Notes: a model not told the origin generated them from the sequence alone. A DNA stretch of 64,000 nucleotides from Saxidomus purpurata (GCA_022818135.1 JAFMSR010000003.1:36785265-36849264), one strand, 5' to 3'; counted from the stretch's first letter, positions 10,776 to 24,575 are shown. Numbers and translations are program-made.

Positions 10776-12016
10776 CTATAAAGATAAAAAAAATAATTTA
10801 TTCATTATTTTATTACACAGTTTACATGAAGTAGCAGGCCAATTGCAATAATTTAGATACTAATGTACATGCAATTAATTTTACCTAAGATATAACTGAC
10901 TATGAGTGAATCATCTATTCATTTATATGTCCGAAATTAGGAAAGGGTTTGGCTGATATCTTGGGCAATTAATTTTGTTTATTTAGATAGTTTCAGCAAA
11001 AGCTTATAAACATCAGCCATGAATAAATTGACGCTCCGTGTTTTCTTTTTAAAACAATTAGGCAGTATTTTATCTAGACTTCTTCACTATTTAGCCTTAT
11101 ATATCAAACAGCCTGTCAACCAATATATTACAGTAGCTGAAAGGTTAGCATTTAGACGCCTGCTGTTATAAAGTTTATACAATGAATCATTTAATAGACT
11201 GATATACCATGAAAGACATTCTAAATACTGTTAGTAGCAACTATCAACTGATAAATCAGTATCTTATTCGAGACTCGTATATTACCAAGTGAAAATCATT
11301 TGCTAGAGAACAATATCATATAATATTTAAAAAAATATATTATATTTCATCATGCACTCTTACTGTTTTTTCAAAACAGCTTGGAAATACAAAAACACAT
11401 GCCAATGGTCACTTAGGTACAAGACAGAGTACACATTTTTATCCCTGGATATATACAGTAATGTTTGTTTGATTAGCTGAGATGAACAGGGAATACTTTC
11501 CTTAGATCATGTCAGATTATGTTCTTCATTCGTATGCATAGCAAGAAAAAATGATGATGACTTTCAGTCACAATACAAAAAAAAGGATACGTGTGACACA
11601 ATAAGCATTGAAACTGGAACAACGGAAAAGTAATTCATTCATCGTTCTTTGCTATATATCAGAATTTCTCTGAGGAAAATTTGGCTTTAGATTTTCTCAA
11701 TATATGACTGTCGGCACGTGAAAAAAACGACTTTGGACAAATATTAAGATATATGTACATTTCTGAATATTAAGGACGAATATTTGAATATCAAAACATA
11801 AAAACTATAAAAAGTAAAATCTTATGCCCATACATGCTTATCACTGCGTCGTTATAAAATTCAAATAAACAGAAACTGGAAAAGGAAACGACGGTGAAAA
11901 TGGAGGTGTGGTAGAGTTGATTATATCTGACTTAAAATTAGATACGATCAAATTTGAAAATAGAAAACAAAATCATCTTTCATTTTATAAGTACAAATGT
12001 ATTTGACAAAAATTAC
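10776..12016 (-). other. Receptor intron between the TM6 and TM7 exons
   Basis: GT-AG intron of 1241 nt. The stretch near 11400-11560 matches 772-940 at the left end of the window. Nothing else was recognised. Confidence 0.85.
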
Positions 12017-12142
12017 CTGATATATAAAATAGTGCGCTTTGTATGTCAAGCAACAACGGCGTCCAGACACGGTTGTACAATGTGAGCAATCTCTGTGCGT
12101 GAAACGGCGCCCAGCAAATAAAGAATGCGACAACTACAGCCA
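12017..12142 (-). CDS. Peptide GPCR, internal exon: TM6
   Basis: 126-nt exon completing the codon split after RML in the upstream exon. The join reads RML-VAVVVAFFICWAPFHAQRL, the TM6 CWxP motif in the form typical of neuromedin U, pyrokinin and CAPA receptors. It continues through ECL3 (TLYNRVWTPLLLDIQSAL) to FYIS plus one base. The acceptor is AAATGTTTCAG and the donor is CAG|GTAATTTT. Phase 1 on both sides fits both neighbouring exons exactly. The intron upstream is 5061 nt (12143-17203) and the intron downstream is 1241 nt (10776-12016). No frameshift or missing key residue is visible, so the receptor appears intact here. Confidence 0.96.
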
Positions 12143-15100
12143 CTGAAACATTTACAATATCAAAATGTAGAGTCTCATACATAAGTTACATGTATTAAAT
12201 GAAAGAAAATTAAACAGTAAAACCGGTCAACTGCATTGGCGTGGCAATTTTCTTTTAATATTAAGCCCAGAAGGTTTTACACATTCTCACTAAAAGTGTT
12301 TTTTAAATCCAATCCAATTTCATGATGATTGTACAGTTGTTTTCAATTATGTATATCATTTACCTTTGTACATTTAAAATGTATCATTATGAAATATATA
12401 TATATTTCAATCAAAAGTTTTATTGTTAAGATTTAAGATATTCTGAACGTTCAAAACGCATTATACAAGTATGTTTGCTTATATTTCTCATGAAAAATCA
12501 AGTACTCTATTTTTTTCGAGATGTTCATATCCTTGCAGCCGTAAGACAAAAATACGCAATCACAAGAGCTGTCTCTCATAACTGACGAATGCCCCCAAAA
12601 GAGGTGTATCACAGTTTATGTCCTGTTCTCAACAATTGTGCAATGTAATTTTAAAATCCTTCCATGAATGATTGAGTTACCATACATACAGTATTCCATT
12701 CCCTTTAAACTCTAAGTGTGACCTTGACCTTGGAGGTAGGGACGTTGGACTTGTACGCGACACGTTTTACTTCATTGCTGAACATTTGTGCGAAGTTATT
12801 CTAAAATCCTTCAATGCATGACAAAGTTACAGTCCGGACACGAATGTATGTATATATACAGGATTCAATTACATATAAACGTTAAGTGTCACCATGACTT
12901 TTGAGGTATGGACGTTGGTCTTGCACGCGACACGTCATCTTGATGTGCTGTACATTTGTGCAAAGTTATTTTAAAATCCTTAAATGCATGACAAAGTTAC
13001 AGTCCGGACACAAATGTGTGCGTAAATACAGGATTCTATTATTTTCAAAAACTAAGTGTGACCTTGAGGTAGGGACATGGGTATTGCACGTGACACGTTG
13101 TTGTGATTTGCTGAACATTTGAGAAAAGCTATTTTAAAATCCTTCAATGCATGACAATACAATTAAATGTAACGGCGGACGCACGGACGGACAGACAGAC
13201 GGACAGATGGTGCGATTTCAAAATGGCACCCTTCGGGAGCATACTAAATGATGATCTTCAATCTCATAAGTTGAATAAAATGTATTTAAGAAGCTGAAGT
13301 TCTACTATTTTTGTTTGAGTTCAGATTTCATTTTTGTCAATTATTTGAGATAAAAGAGACAGCGACAATTAAAAAAAACCCCAGAAAGTTGCAGACAGTA
13401 TATATTGTTGAATAGTTGATGGAATACCGTTGTCAACGTTGCATCCAGAACACACTAAATACAATTATTTTTTATATGGTTCTGGAACCTTTTTACTTGG
13501 ATAGTTTTAAAATATCTATTTTCAGAGATTATGGTGAATTTTTTTCTCACAAATATATGAGAGCAACCATAACAAACTTTGTCCTTATAAAACTGCCATC
13601 AAACTTTCAGTCCTGTCTGTATGGAAGTGGCATACTACGTGTAAGCGTGTTAACTGTTGTTAACTGCTGTTGCTTCCAAGTATTTTTGTGCAGCAATCCT
13701 GTCGTCCCTTAGTATGACATTTTGTATTTTACAGACGGACGACAATAATATCAGCACGAACAAATAATCCGCGTTTGTTTTTGTCGATATATTTATTGTG
13801 ACTACTTTAAACAGCTATTTGCGTAAAGTTAAACATTAAGCAGCCAATTGCTATCTATACAAAATGTAAAGCCTGCTAGTATAACATTGAAGTTAGTAAC
13901 TTTAAAATGCGTATGAGAAAAATATTGCTTTGTTTTTTGTCGAATTAAGACATGGCTGTAGCCCAACGTGATGACTCGGTAGATTCAGTAAGTTTCATGG
14001 ATTGAGATAGAACTAAGTAAATCAGTTGAAGCTGGAGTTAAAATAACTGTCTAGACACACTCTCTTGATAGCAAATGATGTTTCAATTTCCCATGAACGC
14101 CTTATTCGAACCTCCAGTAATTACGCTCTTGGTATACAGAAAATCAACAATATCCACAGTGGGAATATTTCTGTGAAATAATTTTACATTCCAAATGAAA
14201 TCGCCAGACAATATATAATTCCTCATTCGAAGTAGGAACCGCATTCAAGTACACATTGTATATTTCTAACATTAACATTGCGTATCAATATATAATATAA
14301 TGAAATACGATGCTGAAACTAGGTCGTATGTTCTATTGATTACATTTAACAATTGTCCGGATAATTATAAGAAATGTTCAATGCACTTAAACTTTTCAGC
14401 ACGATCATTTTGTTCAAGCTGACAGCCTCTCTGTTTTCTATCGCAATCGAGGCTTGACATAAAAGCAAATGCTGCATTAAACTGTTCGTGTTGAAATAAA
14501 TTTCACGAGAGAGACATTGACAATTTTCCCGAATGGGAAACACACTTTTGTTAGAGAATGTGTTAGGTTATCCCTACATCTAAGTACGTACTTAAAATGT
14601 GACGATACATTTCAAGACAGCTGTGTAAATGAGATCTAATACTTACATATAACCAGTGCGCAAATTCTTTGAAATGATTTGATTAATCGCTTTACCACTG
14701 CTGCGTTTCTAGCATTTTAACTTATCGTTATTCAAACTATCAAAGCAAATTTAAAAGATCACCAGAAATCTCACGAGAAAATAACATTTAGCTAAAGTCC
14801 AATTTCCTTTCTTGAAAACAGAAAAAAATAACTCAAATAGAAATTCTTTAATTTCATGGGATCTCGCTTTTGGAATAAATTTAATTAAATCAGTGCAAAT
14901 TAACGAATGATGCTAACCTATAATAATGGTTATTATGCGTGCTATGGTGTTGAAAACTGATGGATTGATTGATGTGAGTGAAAGTAACGTTGTATAAGTT
15001 TAGTATACTGATTGATATGTGTATGTATCTTTTGCACTGGTATTTGATATGATGCAAATTCGGACCTTTTTTTAAAGACTGAAGGCGTACGATTTATTCA

Positions 15101-17203
15101 ATCAGTATTTTTTAAAATTTTGGTATGCATGTGCGAGTATGTGTTTGTGTCTGCGGACGTGCGAAGGTGTGTGTATTTGTACAGATTGTTATCGTTACCA
15201 GGTTTCTCTCATTGATTTTCAAGACAATAAATAAAATCATGCCGAGTTTTACTGATTTTCAAAACAGTAATCAATTCAAAACATCTAAAACGATACAAAT
15301 GGAAAGTTTAAGAATTAGGATTGTGTTAATTTATATATCCTGTAATTAACGTTTTATCGACAAACATTACATTTTTTTTTGTAAACTTATGCTACCAAAT
15401 AACAGAAGAAAATATTTCTTTGTAACATTTTAATATACGTTCAAGTACTATTTGTGTTTACTTAGTGTTTTAATTTTTAGCGAGTTGCATATCATATGGG
15501 TCGAAAATGTGCATTTAGATAGAAAACACATTAGTGAAACTCTGACGGCTGATACTTTTCGTAAAAATGTCATTTCTATTCATCATGTTTATATTAGCCC
15601 ATTTCATATTCATTAAAACCGTATAGGTATAGGATAAAGTCTGGTTCAGGTACTCCTTCTTAAATAGGAACAATGAAATTGCAACACTATTAAGTGGTAC
15701 GCGTTGAAAGGAAACAAAAATATTTGTATATTGAAATAAAGCTTGAAATAGCTACTTACAAGCAGACGTTTCAGGCGTACTAATCTCACATACTGATTGT
15801 TTTAATAGCTTAATGTGTTGTACGATATATACAAAAAATGAACTAGATTTCAGTCATTATTAGACCATCATTTCATTAACTCAAGCTTTGGAAACAACTA
15901 ATGTAAATTGCGGATGACATTCATTTGGCTGGAATATGCTAGAGTGCCATTAAATAGCAGATCATTGATTGTAATGGCGCTATGAATTATGATAATTTGG
16001 TAAATATGTAAGAAGCGAGACATGTGCCAGAAAAGCGTTTAGAAGTTATAAAGATGTCATACAGTAAGATATGCGGCATATTATTATAATATTCGTTTCT
16101 GCTTTTCGACATCAAATTAAAAGGTTTTTTTGTAACCAACTACCAACATATAATCATGAAAATAGGTAGAAAATAAACAAAAATACTGGGAAATTTCGAT
16201 AGAAATGGAAATATATAATACAAAATTAATGTAAATCAATTAATTTAATATAAGTCGTGAAGATACTTAATACCAATGTGAAAATACTTCTACTTAATAA
16301 ATGATGATAATCAAACATTAATGTCATCAGACCACATTCGACGAATGTAAATGGACATTTGTTCTTTTCTTTATATATGTGATTTATGAAGGTATTTTCC
16401 TCCACTGCAAATATGAGATCTGAATTTAAATGATTATTCAATATGTCAGTAAATTACTAGAGATGTAGACCTATTGTATTTGTCTTTTTATCAGTTTGTC
16501 TGTTTGGCTATCATATTTTCGATTCATGGTTATTTAATGCCATTCAATAAAAAGGTATGCTGACCTTCATTTGTATGTCAACAAAATGTTGCTCAAGATT
16601 ATTTAACGTAGTCAAGTATTCGTCTAGTTAAAGTGCAATACCTATAAATCATTAAGGTAAGGTGACATACTTATAAATCTGTTGCTGAGTGACATAACAC
16701 ATGTACGCTGGTTCTTAACGTAGCTTTTGAGTGTAGCTTAAATTTAGTCAACAAGTTTGAAACAGTTGTATCATTACGTTTACAAATTGTTAAACTTTTA
16801 AAAAGATTTTTCAGTATCTCAACATTTAATACAGATCGAGTGATGATTCTGATAAAAAGCAAAATAATTCACTAGATAACTTTAAGGGAATAGTGCAGGA
16901 GTAATAAGCTTTTTCTATCATCATAGTATTTGCTTTCTTGGGAAACTAATTTAATTTACATTGCTCGATTTAAATCAGAAAGCGAATGACATAAAACATA
17001 TTCAAGCAATATTAGTTTCAGAATTCAAGATCAATATAACAAGTACATCCACAAATATTTCTGTTATATGCTCCTGAAGTGACAAATAATTCATGGTTGA
17101 ACGCATCCATGTAAACAGTTACAGAACACTCGAATCTGCAACATTTCCAACATTCTCGCAGTTGTATAATGTTTTATTGAACAGATATGCGTGCATAACT
17201 TAC
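12143..17203 (-). other. Receptor intron between the TM5 and TM6 exons
   Basis: GT-AG intron of 5061 nt. It contains the 170-nt-period tandem repeat element at 12559-13247. It also contains a segment (about 14110-14370) whose diverged copy is found at 2240-2460. No convincing exon was seen inside. The open frames at 13416-13712, 14346-14543, 15125-15349 and 16226-16441 show no family motif. Confidence 0.85.
12559..13247. repeat. Bivalve-type dispersed element with about 3 tandem units of 170 nt
   Basis: Opens with ATCACAAGAGCTGTCTCTC, then repeats a unit with a GACCTTGACC...GAGGTA...GGACGTTGG start at 12719, 12889 and 13058 (spacing about 170). Each unit carries TTTTAAAATCCTTC.ATGCATGAC and GTTACAGTCCGGACAC. 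It ends in ACGGACGGACAGACAGACGG and CCTTCGGGAGCATA. No coding capacity. It is inserted in the TM5-TM6 intron of the receptor. Confidence 0.75.
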
Positions 17204-17749
17204 CTAGCATTCGAAACACAGATTTCCCTGACTGCGTCACAGGCGTACCGATTTGATATTTAGTTTCTTGTGAGGCAACTCGTTGTAATGCAGCATGACG
17301 TAGGGAAATCGCAATCAAGAAATACAACACCGCTATAACAGTCATAGGAAAAACGAAGAAGAGAAAGGTGGAAAACTGGAAAATGTACATCATAGTTGCG
17401 TGGTATTTTTGAGGGATATTGCAGATTAATGACTCTTCGATTTGGGAACCATTGTTATGTTCAGCGTCGATGTAGTAAAATAGCTCGGTATGCAGCGGGT
17501 ATGGTAAAGCGCATAAAAGAGATGTGGTCCATATGGCAATTAGTATTTTAACACTCCGTGAGAGATTTGCAAATTTGTGAGCTTTAAGTGGATGACATAT
17601 GGCAACATAACGTTCCACTGTGAAGGCGGTGATGGTCAGAACAGATGCGTAAGACGTCATTTCCTGTAACAACGCTTTGATGTAGCAGAATATTTCCCCG
17701 AATCGCCATGGATATGATTCCCATATGGAATAAGCCTCTGACGGTAGAG
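17204..17749 (-). CDS. Peptide GPCR (neuromedin U/pyrokinin/CAPA receptor type), internal exon: ECL1 to TM5
   Basis: Most 5' exon visible of a class A receptor, expected in the plasma membrane to bind a short amidated neuropeptide and signal through G proteins (family knowledge). It opens at an acceptor reading TTACATTTCAG and takes one base from the missing upstream exon, giving (A)LPSEAYSIWESYPWRFGEIFC. This is the ECL1 WxFG signature followed by the TM3 cysteine. Next come TM3 (EMTSYASVLTITAFTVERY), the ERY variant of DRY with VAICHPL, TM4 (ILIAIWTTSLLCALPYPL), ECL2 with an NGS glycosylation site and the partner cysteine (LICNIP), and TM5 with FPMTVIAVLY. ICL3 is short. The exon ends ATGCTAG before GTAAGTTA. 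It is 546 nt, phase 1 in and phase 1 out. An open frame continues past the donor but is intronic. The exon carrying the N-terminus, TM1 and TM2 was not found. The exact ligand cannot be read from sequence. Confidence 0.96.
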
Positions 17750-20700
17750 CTGAAATGTAAAAAACGAATTCTGAGGTTCTAAAAATTCAATAGGCTAAAG
17801 CTTTCGTGAGTGTCATGTAAACAGCCTACATACTTCTTGTTTTATAACATACGTTGTAATTATTAGGAATAGTTTGCGCGTTTTTGAATTTACACTTTTT
17901 TTTTGTCTGTGTTATATTGCAATTCACTTCTTAGTCATAGATTAACATTCAGACGAGTTGTTTACAAATATTTTTCCAAAAAAATGTATACAAACAAGAG
18001 ATTTTTAACTGACTTACAAAACTATACAATCGAGTGAGGATATTACTGCAATTAAATGAACAAGTTACACTGAATGCTTCGTATATTTATCTTACAAAAC
18101 ACTTGTCAATGATCCAGTTTATTTAGAATTATATTTTTGTGTTAAAATATTATAACTATTTTTGTACTTTTTGTTGTATTTAGCATTCTCTCTGATGTTT
18201 GTTTCAAACAACAATGAAGTACATTGTAATGCAATGTTTTCTTCACTTACACAAATAAACAAAACAAATAATGCTTTAAAATGGCCATGAATTGACGGCT
18301 ATCAAAAATTCTATCTGTGTCAAATTGATCCCTCTGCTCGAAAAGACATTCAACCTACTGACTTTAAGTCTGGCCAAGTTCTCTAAAGACAAGAAAAATG
18401 AGACAAGTAAATTACATTGTATGTGTACGGAGTCTCATTTGTCTTATGGGCAGTCATTTAAAACAAATTTGTTCTGGATCTTTAACGGAAATACATAGAA
18501 CAATAATGTTGTTATGACGCGAAAGTGCCTGAAGGCGTCCACGTCAATTTTCCTAGTCTCTCACAATATTCTCTGGTATCACGATTGAAATAACTTTGAG
18601 TGATAGCAAGTTTCTTGTTGCTGTTTCAGAAAATGTATTCATCGTGAGAACATGTGACAGAAGAGATTTACTTAGGCTTTCATTACTTGGCTAGCTATTT
18701 ATTACATTTTATATCACCACAATTTCATCTGCTTCAATTTAAATCTCTCCCTTTATAACTATTACAACCCGTCGGACGGAAACCAGACTCTGGCCTATGA
18801 AGAATTTTTAGGGTTGGTGTCAATCGCTGTAGCAAAAAGTTTACGAGCGTCTCTGGAAAGACACGGATACAACAGAAATTGGATGAAACTCCACGACTTA
18901 ACGATCTTTTTCATTCGCATTCGTCCTATCGTGGATGGTTTTATTATCTGGGTTTGGACATTTAGCATTTAGCACTTACTTACATGGCATTCTTTCCCCT
19001 TTCTGTCTACAAATTGGAAAATTCAGGTTTATTTTCAGTCCTTTTTGTTATTTGCAAATTATTTTTATGTTGCCTCATATGCAAATGCCTGGACACATCG
19101 TCGGGTTTGGTCGCATTATGTTTAAAAATAACACACATATTCTGAAAAAAATATTCGATGTACATTTCGCCAATCATCTATGACATAATGTTCTTAAACT
19201 TTTAATTGATACCAGTAGTGTGGTTTGCATGTACATTACGGCAAGTGAGACAGTTATCAGCATGACTAAATGAGCTGGTCGTGATTTTTGTTAATGTTTG
19301 GTACTGATGCACCTATTGCATTTATTCTCCAGTGCCATTTCGTAGTATTGAAATCAGCATACAGTAGATTATGTGATCTATTTATGCTAAGAGCTGACTA
19401 AGGCTTCGCTCTGTTACAATAACCGTCTAGTCAACTTCCAACAGCAGCACTTGTGTCTGAAGACGCTGTCGTAATTAGGACCGAACATCCTATTAGATAA
19501 ATCATAGCTATCCCTCTAATTAAAATATTCCTTAAAACTAAAACGTCATACACCGAATACACCCTGTCCGTCATAGTTACTGCAAACAGAACAGTATAGC
19601 AACAACACAAATAAACAGAAATGAACTGTTACTGTAGTGTTTTGATATATCATACTTCCATAAAACATTTTATGATATAAGCCTCTTGGTTCCAGAAAGG
19701 CTAACTTTCGCCGATAATGTCCCTCAGAATAAACGAAGGTTATTATCTCGCGTAATTGACGAGGGCTTGCTGCAATATAATATGAAAGTAATTGTCGGGA
19801 AAAAGATCACAAATCACATGGCTTTTAGATTGGCTGTGATTGCTTTAATCTGGATATATTGCATAGAACTCATCTAGTTATCAGCAGGCTATTTCTATAT
19901 CTGGTTCCAGAAAATATGTTTACAAGAAATATCATGTAGAGATTGTTTTATTTAGTTCGATAAGTTAAGTTGGATTTTTCTGCAGAAGCAATTGTTTATG
20001 ATTATAGATAATGCCTTTTAATCGTTATTTCCCAAATGTAGTACCTAGTATTATGGTGATGATTTCCGCCCCTCCTTATGAAAAAGGTTATGTATTGCCA
20101 TATTTGTCTCCTTTGGTCTTTTAAAGGAGGAACTATAATGATAGTTTTGAATTCACTGTTAGACTGAGTCTGATATGATATATAAGGTAAAACATAATAG
20201 AAGGAGGCGTTCTGAACACGTTAGACAATTTAACCGCACATGTCTGAGTCATTTGACCATGACTTTGTTGCATCACAAAAACATCAAGTTCATGTGGATT
20301 AAAATTTCAATAAGTTAAATCTTGAATGACGTGAGACGCAGAAAACCTTGATCATGTGTAGATATATGCATACTAGGTAATTGTATCAGACAAAACCACA
20401 TTTAGTACTGTATAACAGATAAACATATGAGGAAATAAATATCATGTACAAACTAAAATTAGAGTTGTAAAGAGGTCGCTTTTGACAGCACGGAGTGAAT
20501 AATTTAGACGACTGTCATGCATAGATATCGGACAATAAAATAATTATACATTTCGGACCTATAGCAAGTGTGTACAGCCATGTCACAATTCTAGCAAGGG
20601 AAATAATGTGTTAATGTCAATTTAAACAAATAGTAATTTTTAATATGCTAAATTTGCGTCTTTCTGACCGGATTTGTTCTGTTTTAAAGTATCAAAATTT

Positions 20701-21870
20701 GCTTTAAAAAGCGAAAGTATAGTCTGTGTACTTATGTGGCAATACAGTTTAAGTTATTTGCAAACAATTGCACTGTTTCACTGTTGTTTGATTGAGTAAT
20801 GCAAACAAGGTGTTTACGAGATTTCTATATATCGAAATAACATCTGGATTCTACACAATGTGATCGACGTTTAAACGATGCAAACAATTTAGATATTTTT
20901 TGAAAGTGAGATACAATGTAACTGAAAACACGATATATTTCAAGGTGTTTTGTAGATTAATGTCTGTTATCATGATTTCCGAATTCCATCAAAGTATTTC
21001 ATAGATGCAATCTATACTTAGTTTTAAAATGACAAGGAACAACATTAAGTGCAATAGGTAATCTTCTCTCAGATAAAACCCAACTGCAGGTGAAAATGGT
21101 TGTAAAAGTGTAAACCACCTGCCCCCTAAATCGCAATTTTTTTTCCCAATCAATTTCTTAGAAAATGCTACATGCATACCCTTTTATTTTTTGATCTATT
21201 ATGACATTCTAGATATTGCAAAACATTTAAGAAGTAATTACTAAAACCACTAAAAGTTTTCCAAATTCATTATAATTATGTAGATAAGTAAACACATATT
21301 GAATTATTTAAGTCTTTTTAACGACAATCTTTGATGAAAATATCTTGTGCTGTTGTAAACTTATCAAACAGAAAACTCGTAAATATGATGCAGCCTTAAT
21401 AAATCAAATTAAATCTTAATTCTGGAATTAAAATGAACAAGTAGAATATTTTTACAAAGTGCAGAAAATAGACTAGATGTACGTAAATAATAAATAAATG
21501 CATTTTCAATAGAAATATTTTGTTTCTGCATAAGTTGCAAATACAGCTACCTTTCATAAGAAATCGCTATCCATCCAAACATTATATGAAGCAAGTGTTT
21601 ATAAAGGCTCTATGAAACTTCAGCACGTACAATACGTGTAGGAATTTTTAGCAGCAACTTTAAGGTGTGTGGCAATCCTTCCAATTTTTTTATTTCTATT
21701 GTTTTGTGGCTTTTTAAATATGCTCCAAAATCCAGGGTATGCCTCTTTAAAACAGATATATTGTCTGATTTTATACACCATCTCAATATTGAGAAATTAT
21801 AGATACAGTTAGCCTAATTTCAATATTGGTGAAATCGTGCATATTTATATGCCAATGAGATTAAAGTAAA
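17750..21870. other. Gene-free DNA upstream of the visible receptor exons
   Basis: Expected to be intron of the receptor if its first exon lies beyond the window. AT-rich with only short open frames of no recognisable family (for example 18292-18498, 18935-19183 and 19686-19877). No TM1 or TM2 coding signature on the minus strand. Confidence 0.5.
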
Positions 21871-22510
21871 ACTACGGAACGTATATTGACCCCCTTTGTA
21901 TGTTTTCTACACTTGATTATGAAGATATGTGTGTGTGTGTAATATATATAAGTCATCAAACACTTTTGACTAAATACCTTGTTAAAGTATAACATAAGGG
22001 AATATTAGGGAAAGGGATATTTCTGTTGGTTGTTATTTTTTGTAGATGAATGTTATAAAGATCATGTATTGCAGTTGGTGATAGTTTTCGTCAGCAAATA
22101 TTAACTTTGGGAATAAGTATATGACAAATATTTGACGCATTGTACTAAACTAATGAGTTGAATATTTCCTGCCAAAATAAAAGTGACAGAAAACACAAAG
22201 AAACATTTCTCCCTCACTTTTAACTAGCTCCACTTTAGGTTAACATACATTTCAGCAAAAATGAATCATAACTTTTCACTATGTAGATCTACTGCAATAA
22301 AATTAGTAAAAAGAGTATTAATGACAGATAAAAACATATTTCTTAATTTAAACACAAATTAACTACAGTAAATAAGAACTTTGTATATTCGTTCTTAGAT
22401 AAAAGGGTAAATAATTTGAAACTTATATATAGACTCAAAATAGAAAAAGGATGTTTTTTTTTACTAACTTAATTTATATATATAAAGGGGGTCAATATAC
22501 GTTACCGTAA
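21871..22510. mobile_element. Non-autonomous element with terminal inverted repeats
   Basis: Left end 21871-21897 and right end 22484-22510 are inverted copies: CGTATATTGACCCCCTTT and AAAGGGGGTCAATATACG, preceded or followed by TACGGxAA. The interior of about 590 nt is AT-rich and has no frame of note. Confidence 0.65.
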
Positions 22511-23294
22511 ATAACAGCTATAGTATATATTCAACCATGATATATAACCATGATCAACACACTTTTAGAATTGTTCTCCCAAAGAATTAATGAAAACTTC
22601 ACGAATTCTGATGACTCAAACTGTCCGTGATCTAAGGATATAAAGAACAGTCAAGGAGATTTAATGAACTCAATTTAGATCTGGTCAAATCACTTACAAA
22701 TAACTTTCACAAGATCATGGTCAATTCAAAATCAAATAAGAATTTTGACTGACAATTCTCACAGCATATAAATATTATATGTGCACGCACTTTTTGGCAG
22801 ATGTTTGGAAGTAATTTATCTTATGAAATATCTAATGAAACAGGAAAGCAAGACAGAGGCTTTATGTCTTTTGGCAAAAGTAAGAGGCTTTATTGTCTAG
22901 TTTCAGTTCTGACGTTTCCAGGAACAGTCTGGTTTATTTTTACACATTTTCGCGGTCAACTAGCACACGTTTCAATTGTTCTATTATCTAGCAACATGTG
23001 GATGTGTAACTAGATTTTGTCCACACGAAAATGAGAATATTGCGGCTACATTACTTTTGTTTTGTGTTTTGTTCGCATGCTAATAGGAGATCTTGTGATT
23101 TTCTCATGTCTATCATCACCAGTCATCTTGCTCTAACTATCAATCCTGGTGAAAATCACTATCTGGTTTTGGTCAGTGACGAGGTTTAATATACATTATG
23201 ACTACAGATGAAACATGGATTAACCACGACTGTCTCTAATGGAATATTGCCACTTCATGGTGACTGTGATGATATGATATTGTTCTGCGGGCCC

Positions 23295-23640
23295 GGAGTG
23301 ATTTGGAATCAATTTGGTCATGGTCAGATTAGTGTTTCGAAAAACTTCCAAAAGACCATGTTCGAATTAGAGTTTCAGAAGCCTGTTTTGGTATTGATTT
23401 TGCAATGTTCCATTTGACATACCTCGTCAACCCATGTTTCAATCATGGTTAGATTACAGTCAAATTATCGTCATATCTTAAATAATCATAACTGGATACG
23501 TGGTCTAACCAGGTATCAAATGGAACATCAAAGCCAAAACAGGCTTTCATAGCTCGAATTTGACTATCATTTGTCTATCATATTTTTGAAGTTATCTGAA
23601 ACTTATCTGGCCATGACATAATGGATTCCAAATCACTCCA
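23295..23640. repeat. Long imperfect inverted repeat
   Basis: Left arm about 23295-23427 and right arm about 23502-23640. Inverted blocks include GGAGTGATTTGGAATC, GTCATGG.CAGAT, AGCCTGTTTTGG and ATGTTCCATTTGA. The surrounding 22.5-23.9 kb is studded with CCATG.TTAAACCATG-like motifs, suggesting a larger foldback element. The frame at 23208-23417 lies in the left arm and is not coding. Confidence 0.65.
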
Positions 23641-24489
23641 ACATAATATATTATATAATTGCCAGCTCAATGTTTCTTGTGACCAGGTTATAGCCCCTAA
23701 CTAGCAATGTTCCATATGGTAAACCCGATTAAACCCAGATTTTATCAATGTTGATAAAATATCTAAAACACAGATTGAACATGGCCATTGTATCATGGCT
23801 TGTCCATGGTTAAACCATGATCAGTCCATGTGTTTTTTCGCAGTGTAGCAATTAGATGTTAATGTGTAATTTTGAATTTTGTCATCACTGTGGTAGTAGT
23901 ATCAGTTAAAAGCAATAACATTTATTGCATCCTGAAAAGATGGCTCTTACATAGTAGCGTAAATAAACATTTCATGCGACTTACAATAGCCTAGATTTAA
24001 TCAAGACAAGTTTATTAATATGCTGAAATATATTAAGTTTTTCAATTGAAACTGGTAATCAATAAGCTATATCCCTGATTGCAGATACCATTGCATTTTG
24101 CAGAGCTATTCCTCTTTGAAAATTGGAGTGTCATTCCATTCTTAAACTGTAATTATTTGTTATGTTTAAAGAGGATTTGAAACAGACATAAGCTTAGTGA
24201 CTTAGTAATTTCAGTATTGCGCATATTATTTGCTTTCCTGTAAGAATGTCACTGTGAGTATTGAATATATATGTACATTGTACGTTTAATTTCATACGTG
24301 CAGTTACTGAAAACATCCGAATTTACACTAACCGACGTAAAGTAAAGGGTTAAGAAACATTATCTTTGTCACACGTTGCTCTTTCAATCGCTTTGATCAG
24401 ATAATCTTTCTTTCTGAAGATTTAGCAATAATATTTAACATAAAAAATGTCAAATTTATTCAAGTATTAACTAAGTTAATAGGATATTT

Positions 24490-24575
24490 TTTTAGATTTA
24501 GTATCAGATGTCAATTGAAATTCTTAAAATGTTCCATTTATCACTAAATATGCAATGACATTTGAAATAATCGGA
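24490..24575. repeat. Tandem-array block, copy a (partner 31630-31710)
   Basis: Shares ATGTTCC.TTTAT.ACTAAA, TATGCAATGACAT and flanking bases with 31630-31710. The offset of about 7.14 kb equals that of the 26591/33697 pair. Confidence 0.7.

Noticed and set aside
18770..18960. Protein-like plus-strand stretch (RIQQKLDETPRLNDLF...)
   Set aside because: Short, bounded by stops, and no family recognised. Insufficient support.
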